Of a stretch of 64,000 nt of DNA, positions 55,840 through 64,000 are shown piece after piece. Each line of letters starts with the position of its first letter. The stretch's first letter is position 1. The notes under the pieces are model-generated. The model saw only the letters and a list, made by a program, of their open reading frames with translations, ran no database searches and was not told the DNA's origin. The translations under genes and the position numbers were made by a program. Source of the stretch: Desmodus rotundus (lineage: Eukaryota; Chordata; Mammalia; Chiroptera; Phyllostomidae); the NCBI RefSeq assembly GCF_022682495.2, contig NC_071396.1, positions 22,751,735 through 22,815,734 of the forward strand, read 5' to 3'.

Positions 55840-55975
55840 ACTTCCAAGATGGGGTAACTCTCATGTGACCCACCATCCAAGATGACGACGTGCACGCGTG
55901 ACCCGTCCTCCACGGTGGGGCACTCACGTGGCTCATCCTCCATTTTACCCAAAATGGTGACGCACCCACATGGCT
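55840..55975. repeat. Diverged ~36-base tandem repeats with YY1-like cores
   Basis: Four related units: ACTTCCAAGATGGGG, CCATCCAAGATGACGACG, CCGTCCTCCACGGTGGGG and CCATTTTACCCAAAATGG, each followed by a CACRTG(G/A) or similar triplet. AAGATGG and CCATTTT are cores bound by YY1-type factors. Confidence 0.55.
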
Positions 55976-56363
55976 TGCTGTCCAATCCCCAACACTCATG
56001 CAGGCTCGGCTTACAGAGCCTAGGGGCTTGCTTCCTCCCCACACCTGAGTGCAAGTTCTCTTAGGGCCACCTGGGCTCACCAAACCTGTGAGTGAGAGCA
56101 GCCAGGGGCAACCTGGAAGCAGCACACCAACCAAACCATCAACCACAACTCCATTATTCCAAACCAGTGCTCAGAAACGAGTTTTCACCCAAACCATTTC
56201 ACATCTCTGCTCTGCTCCCTGTTCCGTTTCCGTTTCACCTTTCTGGGTGTGATGAGGTGGCCGACACCCTCAGGAGGGGTGCAGAGAAATTCTCAGAGAC
56301 TGGGAGAACTCCGCAGTCTCCCTCTCCCACACCAGAGGGGTCAGTCTGCCACGGGCAATTATC

Positions 56364-56381
56364 GTTCCATCTGGGTTGCCA
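56364..56381 (-). other. Primer-binding-site-like sequence
   Basis: On the minus strand TGGCAACCCAGATGGAAC, seven bases after the LTR end. The TGG start and length of 18 fit a tRNA-primed site. The priming tRNA is not identified with confidence. Confidence 0.55.
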
Positions 56382-56388
56382 AAACCCG

Positions 56389-57459
56389 TTACAGACAGAA
56401 GGGGGAGGGGAGGGGAGGGGTGGCAGTTCACAATATGCTATTACGAAAAGGACCCCCCTTTCTCTCTCTGGCGGTGCCCCTCCACACACACCTACTAGGT
56501 TCGCAATGCCCGCCGCCAGACGAAAGACATCTCTTAATGCCAGAGACTGGCGAAAAGGAAAGAAATTACTTATTTAAAAGTTACACAGACTTAGAGTAAT
56601 GACTTAATGTCTTCATTAAGATACTAAAGTCCTCTAGAATACCCACAGATGCACAGTCCTTCCCTCTCCCTCTGCCCAGTCTGGGTACCGTGTCTCAGGA
56701 AAAGAAGTAGAAGTCCGTGATTCAGGCTCCCGGCACCATCAGCTGTGTGGCTGCTGCAATCTCCAGTTAATCCAGAGCCATGTGGCACCTTCTCATGGCC
56801 CACCAGCAAGAGTCCTTTCTCTTTTCTTCCTGGCAAAGTCTCTCCTGCTGCCTAAGTCGCGTGTCAACAAGGAATAACCCAAAGCCACACGATCCTCCTT
56901 CCTCTCCTCCAAAACTGCATGGTCCTCTCCCTCTAGGGCTGCCATGCCCTGGTTTAAATCCCAGCGCCAATCTTCCTCTGCAGCCCCATTTCCGACTCCT
57001 CCCACAATCAGTTACACCTGTCAGCATTCCCTATTCTTCCAGTTTTACTGGGCTGCCATAGTAGGTCTGGGCAGGTGTGGCCCCCTGGCGTGGAGCCAAT
57101 CTTCTCCAAGCTCTCACGCAGGTGCTGTAACCAGGGGTAGTTGCTTCCCAGTTACATCTTGGGTGGAAGTCACTCCCAGCTCCCTGGTTCAAAGCATGGC
57201 CACAGCTCTTTAACATATCCCTGAAACCAGTTAAAGGTTATACATATATTAAATGATCACACCAGGGGTTAGCTGCACAGCTGTTGCTGTACAAAACAGC
57301 TCTGAATGGCCCTGCTCCATGTGTCCCTTCCCCCAGCTCAGGCTCGTGGGGGTGAGGACATCATATATATATTTTCTCTAATATTTCCTGAACACCCCGA
57401 GTTCTGGACCCCATTACAAATCCCTATTTGGGGCCCCCCCTTGGCTGCACCCTGCTTCA
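56389..57459 (-). repeat. 5' LTR of the minus-strand element
   Basis: Transcription would run from 57459 downward. It carries a TATATATAT stretch near 57363-57372 and a TTTAAAT-like box near 56953-56958. By eye it differs from the partner LTR at a few positions per hundred bases, plus indels such as TGTAACCAGGGGTA at about 57126-57139, present here only. Highest similarity is in 56530-56690. Confidence 0.8.
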
Positions 57460-59270
57460 CCTCGAGTCCAGGTTTTACACTAAGACCCGCTGCAGTGGGT
57501 TTTTACAAAGGTTGTAAACCGTGAGTTCTGAGTTCTAAAGGTGCAGTATGGCCCCAAACCGCATGACTTAATGCACACCTGTATGTGTCAGCGTGGGATT
57601 TTCATTTCTTCAACTGTTTGTTTACATTCGGTAGCTTTGAAATACAGTCCAATATATTGCATTTGCTTCTCTCCGGTGGCTTCGGGGAGGGGGGCCCATA
57701 GGGGCAGGAGGATAGACAAAGGGCATTCATGGAAAGTGTCCTGGGACCTGTCGCTGGAAGTGATAATACCAGAGGCTGCTGGGGAGCTACCCCAGGAATT
57801 CCCTGAAGGGGAGGAGGGATGGCAGGAATGGCCCCCCAGGGCTGCAGGCCTGTCCAACACCCGAGGCTTCACCTGGGGGGAGTCAGATGGGCTCCCCGTG
57901 GGGCGCCCTCCTCCATCCCCCTCCCTTGAAGCTCCCTCCACTGCTGCCCTTACCTCGGCCCTGTCTTCCTCCTCCCCTTCCTCAGGAGGTTGTGGAGTCA
58001 GAAGCCCGAAAGGTAGGTCCTTGTGAGCAGAGAGAGGGAGACATGGGGGTAAAAGTGCCCTCCAGCGGAGTGGGTGTGTGCAGGGTGTAGCAAAACAGAG
58101 GGTGTGTGGCTTTGGCTTTGCGGTAATACCCTAAAAGCCATACAGTGGGACTGGCTTCCATCATCATAGAGAATCTCTGTGGATAACCAGATGACCCGTG
58201 CTCTGCAGGTCCCAGGACACGTCTCTCGGGGAGAACGAACAGATGCTGAGAGGCAAGTGCTTTTCAACTCAGAGTATCTGACAGCACACTCCAGCAATGC
58301 TTCAAGTTCTTCTAGAAGCCCCGAATAATTTTCAGACACCCTGTGAAGTTTTAACGATTTTGGGTCTTCACTCGCCAAGCCTTTTAGTAAGCACTGAATT
58401 TACCTTGACTTCAAGGTCGGCGACCCCATGGGACTGTGTTCTACTCGGCCTCCCCCCGCCCCCCCATCCTCTTGGTCTCTCCTTCCTCCATTTTTCCTTT
58501 CTGCACCTCTCTGCAAACATCTCCCCTCCTCTTTCTTCCCCCTTTCCCCTGCCTCCCCTTCCCCCCCCCCCCACATTTCTTTGGTGAGCCACCCACTCAT
58601 TTCTGGACTTCCCTCTCCCAGTGCAGAGGGCCTGTGGGATCCTTCCTTCCTGTCACCTGGGGCAGGTTCTCCAGCCTCAACGCCCACAGGCCACGGGGAC
58701 CCTTCCCCCTCAGCAGGATGACGAGTGGGATTGTGATTCTTTGTACCAAAGGCATCGTGAGGGGACAGAAGCCCAAGGAAGAGGTGAGACTTCAACAAGG
58801 AGGGGACAGAGGACCCTTCATCGCTGGGACTGGGTGGTGATGGGATTTACTTTACTGCCTCCCAGGCCACGTTTACTAAACTCGCCTCATTTCTTCTGGA
58901 TGTGTGGACCTCTTTGGGGCTCACAGGAATCCTCGGAAAATTAACCAGTTACTACTTCCCGGTTTGAGAGAGGGGACAGCAGAGGGAAAGGGGACTAAAA
59001 GTCATTTGTTAAGGACACTTTTTTGAGCTCTTCTAAACCACTATGACTTTGGGGATGTAAGCAAGGCCAGGCTTGGCGCCAAGGACGGTCGGGTAGTGGG
59101 AAAGACACAAACACCTCATGGGACCAGATTAATAACAGTGTGTAAAAGATAAAGGACAATGACCGTAGTAACTGTGGTCAGGGCAGAATACCTTTAAAGG
59201 AATCGTTACAGGCGGTCGGCAGGAGGCAGAGAGAGGTCAGGTACAGATACTACTTAACAAAACTAACGGG
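57460..59270. other. Intergenic sequence with two exon-like islands
   Basis: No repeat family recognised with confidence. Contains C-rich runs near 58445-58575. Two short islands at 57986-58012 and 58714-58783 have good splice-site sequences; they are treated as findings, not called genes. Confidence 0.5.
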
Positions 59271-59625
59271 CGTGGCCCTGATTGGAGCATTGTCCTGCGA
59301 ACTGGAAGGTGGTGGGTTTGATTCCTGGCCAGGGCACATGCCTAGGTGATGGGTTGGGCCCCTATCTGGGCATGTGAGAGAGGCACCTAATGAAAGTTTC
59401 TCTCTCTCTCCCTGGCTGGTGTGGCTCAGGGGATTGAGCACCAGCCTGCGAACCAAAGATTCGCTGGTTCGATTCCCAGTCAGGGCTGGGAACATGCCTG
59501 GGTTTGGGGCCAGGTCCCCAGTAGAGGGCGCACAAGAGGGAACCACACATTTACGTTTCTCTCCTCTTTCTCCCTCCCTTCTCCTCTCTCTAAAATCAGT
59601 AAGCATGTCTTCAGGCGAGGATAAA
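59271..59625 (+). mobile_element. Nested pair of VES-type bat SINEs
   Basis: The first copy (59271-59410) lacks part of its 5' head: GGCCCTGATTGGAGCATTGTCC, GGGTTTGATTCCTGGCCAGGG, then a CTCTCTCT tract. The second (59411-59625) starts inside that tract with CCTGGCTGGTGTGGCTCAGG, has a clean A box (59422-59432) and B box GGTTCGATTCC (59466-59476), then CCCAGTAGAGGGCGCAC, a CT-rich part and a TCTCTCTAAAATCAGTAAGC tail. The second is the best-preserved VES in the window and the strongest pointer to a bat. Confidence 0.9.
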
Positions 59626-61625
59626 AACAAAACTAAACGAATGGGCCTGTTTCTTAGAGCAAACCTGTGGCTCATTTAGGGCCAAAGGCTTTGACATTTG
59701 CCCCAGGAGAGTCTTGGGCCTCCAGGCACGAGCCCAACAGTTCTGTCCCAGTGCAACCACGCAAATGCTGCAGGGTGAGGTGACAGGAAGTCCAGCCGCG
59801 TTCAAATGTCTGCTCAAAGAAGAAATGAGCAACCAGGAGGGAGGAGCCCTGCTCCTGAGGAAGTCGGAGGCACATCCCGACCCCGGGGCGCTGGCCGGCT
59901 CCCCTGCCCCCTCGCCCCTCTCCTCAGTCCCGGGAACTAGAAGGTGGAGTGAGGTTCGCCCTCAGTGGCCTCGTCACCCAGTTGCCCCAGCCCTTTGCAA
60001 CAACCTGACCTCAGACAGCCTGCGTGAAGCCTGGTGGCTTTTTATTCGCGTTCACCCTCCAACAAGGTGAAAAGTCTAGAAATCAGTAAGAGGGAATAAT
60101 CACACCCCCCCCCAATGGAGACCCACACACAGCCTGCAAGAATAAGCGTCTTCATGGAGATGCCAGGAGGGAATGTTTAAAACCCCGGGAGGATTGTTGC
60201 CCTGCCGTAGACGGCAGAAGGGCTGGGAAGACTGGGCAGGTGCAGACAATTGTGCCTGATTTCAACAGTGCTGGGGGCGGGGAGAGGAATATTTAACAAC
60301 CTGGGTTCAATCACCTTGCAAACCGAAGTTTGGTTCATCCTCTGGCGGCCTGCCATGAATCCGTCCACCCCCTTAGAGATGAAGCCTTTCCCACATCTTC
60401 CCAGCAGAGGGCAGCAGACTACACGTTATAAGCTCCGGGAGCACAAAGCAGTGTCTTTTGGAGTTGGGGGTGGGGCCGTATTCTAGGCACCGTGGATACC
60501 GCAGCAAATGAGACAGGCAAGGTCTCTGTTGACCAGAGTGGAGAGAGAGGACAATAAGCAAAACACCGAGACCACAAAACCATAACATTCGGGGGCAGGA
60601 ATGGGGAAGAACTTGCTGACTTTGGTGTTTGGTACCCAGCAAATGCTGGGTGTTTACTAGGCACCAGGCACCTCCAGGAACCATTGACCTTGGAGTTTAC
60701 AGGCTAGCAGGGGCCTGAGCGCACAGCAAGCCAAAGAGTGCCGGTGCGGTGCCCTGAAAAACGCCAAATACTGCAGACGGGGGAAAGCAGGTGTGGGGGG
60801 TGCTGGGTGTGGGGCCGCTGGATGGTCAGGTTGGGCTGCGAGGGTCAGATTGGAGCAAGTTCTGAGGACAGACTGGGCCTAACAGTTCCAGGGGTGCAGG
60901 CAGCCCAGTCCTCAGCCTCGCCGACTGGAATTGCGTGGGGAAGCCGGTCCCACCCCCCCGGTCAAGTTTGGGGACTGCCAGTTGGGAGCAGCAGTGCCTG
61001 GAGCACTTGAGAAAGAGTGGTGGCCACTTGAGAAAGAGGGCTGGACCGAGCTGTGGTGGGGGGAGAATGGGGGTCCTAGAGGAGAGGACAGGAGGCCAGC
61101 TCAGCAGGACAAAGGTGGCTGGCTCCCTGTGGGGAGCCTGAGAATGGGAGAGCATATGGAGCAGCTCAGAGCTGAGGGTGGGAGAGTTACCAGGCCTGAG
61201 CGGCCTGGAGAGGAAGTGGCTGCTGGGTGAGGGAAGGAGGGGTAGAGAAGGAGGGAGGGAGGGAGAGAGAAGGGAAGGGAGAGAGAGGTGGGGGCAGCCT
61301 GGAGCGCACCCTGCAGCACCCCCCTGCACCCCCACCAATAAGTGGAATAAATAGCCCTGATGTTCCCCTCCCACTTCCCCTGCCGCTGCCCCGCAGCCAA
61401 ACCAGTGGAAGTCGGAGGACTGGGAATGCTCCTTAGAGACCCTCCTTTCCAGCACCAGGAGGAGAGGGAGAGGCTCTGCAGCGGTGGGGGTGGGGGCCGG
61501 GCTGAGGTTGGGGTTGGAGAGGCTCAGGGACTCAGGGCTCAGCGTCCAGAACCATCCCCCACTCCCCGGGGGCCTCCCTGGGGCACTGCCAGGCAGACCT
61601 TGGGACTTTCCAGAATGTGGAAGTG
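59626..61625. other. Intergenic sequence
   Basis: Purine-rich GGGAGGGA stretch at 61210-61290; a possible old interspersed-repeat piece near 60485-60560 (ACCGTGGATACCGCAGCAAATGAGAC). Nothing else recognised. Confidence 0.5.
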
Positions 61626-61629
61626 GGAC

Positions 61630-61765
61630 TCGTTCTGCTTCCACGTGGTCTCTTGTGACTGGCTCCTTTCATTTAGCATAATGTTTTCAAGATTCCTCTG
61701 TGTCGGAGCCTGAGCCAGCACTTCATTCCTTTTTATGGCCAAATAACATTCCTGTGTATGCATCT
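61630..61765 (+). mobile_element. Old L1 fragment (3' region)
   Basis: GTGACTGGCTCCTTTCATTTAGCATAATGTTTTCAAGATTCCTCTGTGTCGGAGCCTGAGCC, then CATTCCTTTTTATGGCCAAATAACATTCCTGTGTATGCAT is a familiar mammalian L1 3' segment, heavily mutated. Confidence 0.65.
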
Positions 61766-61774
61766 ACCCTTAAT

Positions 61775-62330
61775 CACAGCTGCAAAGACCATTTCCCCTT
61801 GTAAGGTGACATTTACAGTCCCCAGGAATTGGGGCCTGATGTCTTTGTGTGGCCAGTATTCAGCCCTCCACAGTCCACGCCCCTGGACCCCAAAGATTTA
61901 TGTCAATCTCAGGTGCAAAATGTGTTAGCCCAACATCCCGGACAGGCTCAACCCGTCGCAGCATCAATTCGAGCTGAAATTCCCTGCTCCAGAATTCTCA
62001 TGAGCTCAAAGTCCCAAATCACATCTTCTAAATTGGGTACCGGTCAGACTCTGGATGTGATTTATCCTGGGGGAAATTCTCCTCTGACTCGGGAGCTGTG
62101 AAACTAGAAAATAAGTTTATTTCCAAAATGCAAACAGTGGGGCGGGCAGGCACAGAATAACTGGTAGACGTTCTCATTCCAGAAGGGGGGATGTGAAAGG
62201 AAAACAGGGGTCTCCAGTCTCCGGCACCTTGGGAACCCAGCAGGGCAGATCCCTGAGGGTCCGACGTCTGGGCCTAAAGCTCAGATGCCGGTTGGGACCT
62301 GACGACTTAGGGCGGCTGTTCCCCAGTCTA
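61775..62330 (+). repeat. Ancient interspersed repeat, class unresolved
   Basis: GACCCCAAAGATTTATGTCAATCTCAGGTGCAAAATGTGTTAG, AAATCACATCTTCTAAATTGGGTA, CTAGAAAATAAGTTTATTTCCAAAATGCAAACAGTGGGGC and AACCCAGCAGGGCAGATCCC follow an old placental repeat I recognise by order but cannot class between L1 5' region and MaLR interior. Confidence 0.45.
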
Positions 62331-63794
62331 CTCCAAGTGCAACGCCTATGCCAGAGATACTATGGTAGCAAAGTGTATGTTTTATGAAGAGCACGTTGTA
62401 ATACTCTTTAGCATAATTGTTTTTCAATTGGTGACGGACAAGCCCAGGCCCGCTGGCTCGTGTGAACTAAGCTTTGCAGCCCCTTCTTTTTTCCCGGCCG
62501 GTCGCTGGCGTGAGTCAGGTTATGATGAAGACAGGCGGGGCTCACTCTGGGCTCGTGGTGTCGGGGCAGCTGTCCCCAGCCATGCATCTCCTTCCCTCTG
62601 GCCTGGGCGTTTCCCTAGGGCAGTGCCCCTTCTGCTCGGCAGCCCCCTTCTCTCTAGATTTCTCTCTAGGGGCCACGTGCTACTCAGTGCCCCCCATTTG
62701 CGAGTCTGTTCCCCTCAAAGCTGATCTGTGCCCCCAGAGCCCACCGGCCAGGATGCCGGCGTGGGGTCCAGTGTGACTGTTTTCCTGGCAGACGAAAGCC
62801 TCAGAACACAACGTCTCAAGGGAAAGTGTTTACGAGTCCACTGGAAGTGGGGGCTCATTTCCACAGGGACAGCAGGATGCATAGAAAGTGTCCTGGGCCA
62901 GGCGCCGGGAGCTGGGGGCACGGCGGCTTCTCTCGGGCCCCCCACTGCCCACCACAGATGGGGGGGAGCCTGGCCCCTCTGGCTGGCTGTGTGGCTGCCT
63001 GCATCTGGCTGTCAGGCCCCTCACGGCTGCTTAGCACCGAATGAGCCCAGGTAAGAGGCACTGCGAGGTGTTCCCTCTGGAAGACACTCCTGTCCGTCAA
63101 GGGACAACTGACTTCAGTGACGACACTGCGGGTGGGGTGACAGATTGACAGGTGGTGATAGCTGGGAGAGGAGGCTTTTGAAATTGATTGAGCCCATCGC
63201 CCAGGCAACCTGCCTACGAACGAGCTGGCTACGGGGCCCCGGTCACCAAAATGCGGGCTGTGCCCATCTGGTCCTTGTTCCCATGGTCTGCCCGCTCAGA
63301 GCGGCGTGCCTCTCTGAGGGATCCGCCAGAGGCCCTCCCTGCCGCAGCGGGCCAGGGCCCGAGCCCCACGATTCAGGCTTTCTGCCTCTTGGGCTGACTT
63401 GGCTCACAAAAAAGATGCAGCAGGGAAGGACTGCGTTTGGGAGGACAGGTCTGAGGTTGAGGGGCACTGGCAGGTCGCTCCCTGGTTGGCCTTCCCCTGG
63501 AGAGCCGTGCAGACCAGTGGCAGCTACGTCCTCTCGTGTAAGCTGCTGGCCTGTGGTCCTTTGTGAGGCGGCCCCAGTGGACAAACCAGATGCCATGGAG
63601 ACAGCACGCGGTGAGCATGTCCCCGACGCACCGTTGGCTCCGGACAGGGCTGCCGAGGTCACATCTGACGGCGAGCAGCGTCCCTGTCCTAACCCGTGCT
63701 GGCGGCCAGGCTGGGCGGCTGGGGGGAGGCAGTAGGGCAGGACCGCGCTGCCTGCTCTCGGGGTGAGCTCATGCCCCCACTTCCACCTCTTCCA

Positions 63795-63915
63795 CAGACG
63801 CACAGCGCAGGGCGGGGGCGTGAAGTGACAGCTGAGTCACGTAGCTAGCGGTCGGCAGAACGGGCACTCGAACCCAGTTCTCAGATTGAAGATCCTGCTC
63901 TCAGTTCGCAGGCAC
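63795..63915 (+). repeat. Probable MIR-family fragment
   Basis: GTGACAGCTGAGTCACGTAGCTAGCGGTCGGCAGAACGGGCACTCGAACCCAGTTCTCAG matches the 3' MIR order (aggtcacacagctagtaagtggcagagc..gattcgaacccag). Confidence 0.55.
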
Positions 63916-64000
63916 TTGCCGTCAACCCTCGCTGTGCACGACAGCTCCTTTGGGGGTTCAGAACTCGCTGGGGCGGAGAAAGCAGACGCCCACACCGACC

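Larger units (their letters stand above)
53269..56363 (-). other. Interior of the LTR element, non-coding as read here
   Basis: 3.1 kb with no frame showing retroviral domains; the longest minus-strand frame (55685-56146, 153 codons) has no recognisable motif. It holds a second polypurine tract near 53712-53725, a tandem 22-23 base repeat (55277-55355) and a set of diverged AAGATGG/CCATT repeats (55840-55975). Confidence 0.6.
52202..57459 (-). mobile_element. Endogenous retrovirus-like LTR element, minus strand, short interior
   Basis: Two direct repeats of about 1.06 kb (52202-53256 and 56389-57459) flank 3.1 kb. On the minus strand each LTR starts TGAA(A/G)CAGGGTGCAGCC. A primer-binding-site-like TGGCAACCCAGATGGAAC follows the 5' LTR (56381 down to 56364) after a short spacer. 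A polypurine tract CTGAAAGGAGGGAT directly precedes the 3' LTR. This fixes the orientation as minus. The PBS resembles those I recall for class I ERVs. The interior shows no recognisable gag, protease, polymerase or envelope coding, so this looks like a non-autonomous or internally deleted provirus. I found no clean flanking duplication. Confidence 0.8.

Noticed and set aside
55685..56146. 153-codon minus-strand frame in the LTR element as a gag or env remnant
   Set aside because: Rich in W, G and S from the tandem AAGATGG-type units; no retroviral motif could be recognised.
52572..57061. Similar pairs of open frames at about 52.4-52.9 kb and 56.6-57.1 kb
   Set aside because: They are frames inside the two copies of the LTR; their similarity reflects the LTR repeat, not duplicated genes.
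59400..59480. tRNA gene
   Set aside because: The A and B boxes belong to a VES SINE; the sequence cannot fold as a full cloverleaf with a matching acceptor stem and continues into a SINE body.
60826..61644. 272-codon minus-strand open frame rich in S, L and P
   Set aside because: It is the complement of a purine-rich GGGAGGGA stretch; low complexity, no motif.
45700..64000. 3' end of a neighbouring gene such as GALNT2, which lies near PGBD5 in human
   Set aside because: From memory the human neighbour is convergent, but no exon of a GalNAc-transferase could be recognised on the minus strand in this window.

Overview
This is vertebrate nuclear DNA: spliced exons with GT/AG borders lie in long introns full of mammalian-wide repeats (MIR, MER5-type hAT, Tigger, MLT1). 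Several tRNA-derived SINEs of the VES type (CCTGGCTGGTGTGGCTCAG-like heads, GGTTCGATTCCCAGTCAGGG-like B boxes, CT-rich tails) point to a bat, probably Yangochiroptera. The species cannot be named from this window.

The only protein gene I can support is PGBD5, the domesticated piggyBac transposase-derived gene, on the + strand. Six coding exons are visible: 20850-21277, 26477-26611, 35288-35468, 38292-38489, 42910-43015 and 43711-43906. Every junction keeps frame, giving 413 C-terminal residues and the natural stop. The first coding exon lies upstream of the window, so 1-20849 is the 3' part of intron 1. A 3' UTR of about 1.8 kb probably ends at the AATAAA at 45673.

Layout. 1-20.8 kb: intron 1, with MER5, MIR, MLT1, Tigger, other hAT and two VES copies, a CpG-rich patch near 2.3-2.75 kb and an AT-rich unique block near 17.8-18.06 kb. 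20.85-43.9 kb: PGBD5 exons 2-7 and introns 2-6. 43.9-45.7 kb: 3' UTR. 45.7-64 kb: intergenic DNA. The intergenic part holds a half-L1 (HAL1-like) element at 48.42-51.29 kb, with a duplicated 5' region, a broken ORF1 and no ORF2. It also holds a minus-strand endogenous retrovirus-like element at 52.20-57.46 kb, with two similar LTRs of about 1.06 kb and a short interior without recognisable gag, pol or env. A nested VES pair (59.27-59.63 kb) and old L1/LTR debris (61.6-62.3 kb) follow.

The window thus shows a transposase turned host gene surrounded by young non-autonomous elements (HAL1, LTR element, VES) that would depend on enzymes supplied elsewhere. I found no rRNA, functional tRNA, CRISPR or bacterial feature. 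The many other long open frames in this GC-rich DNA look like chance or repeat-driven frames.
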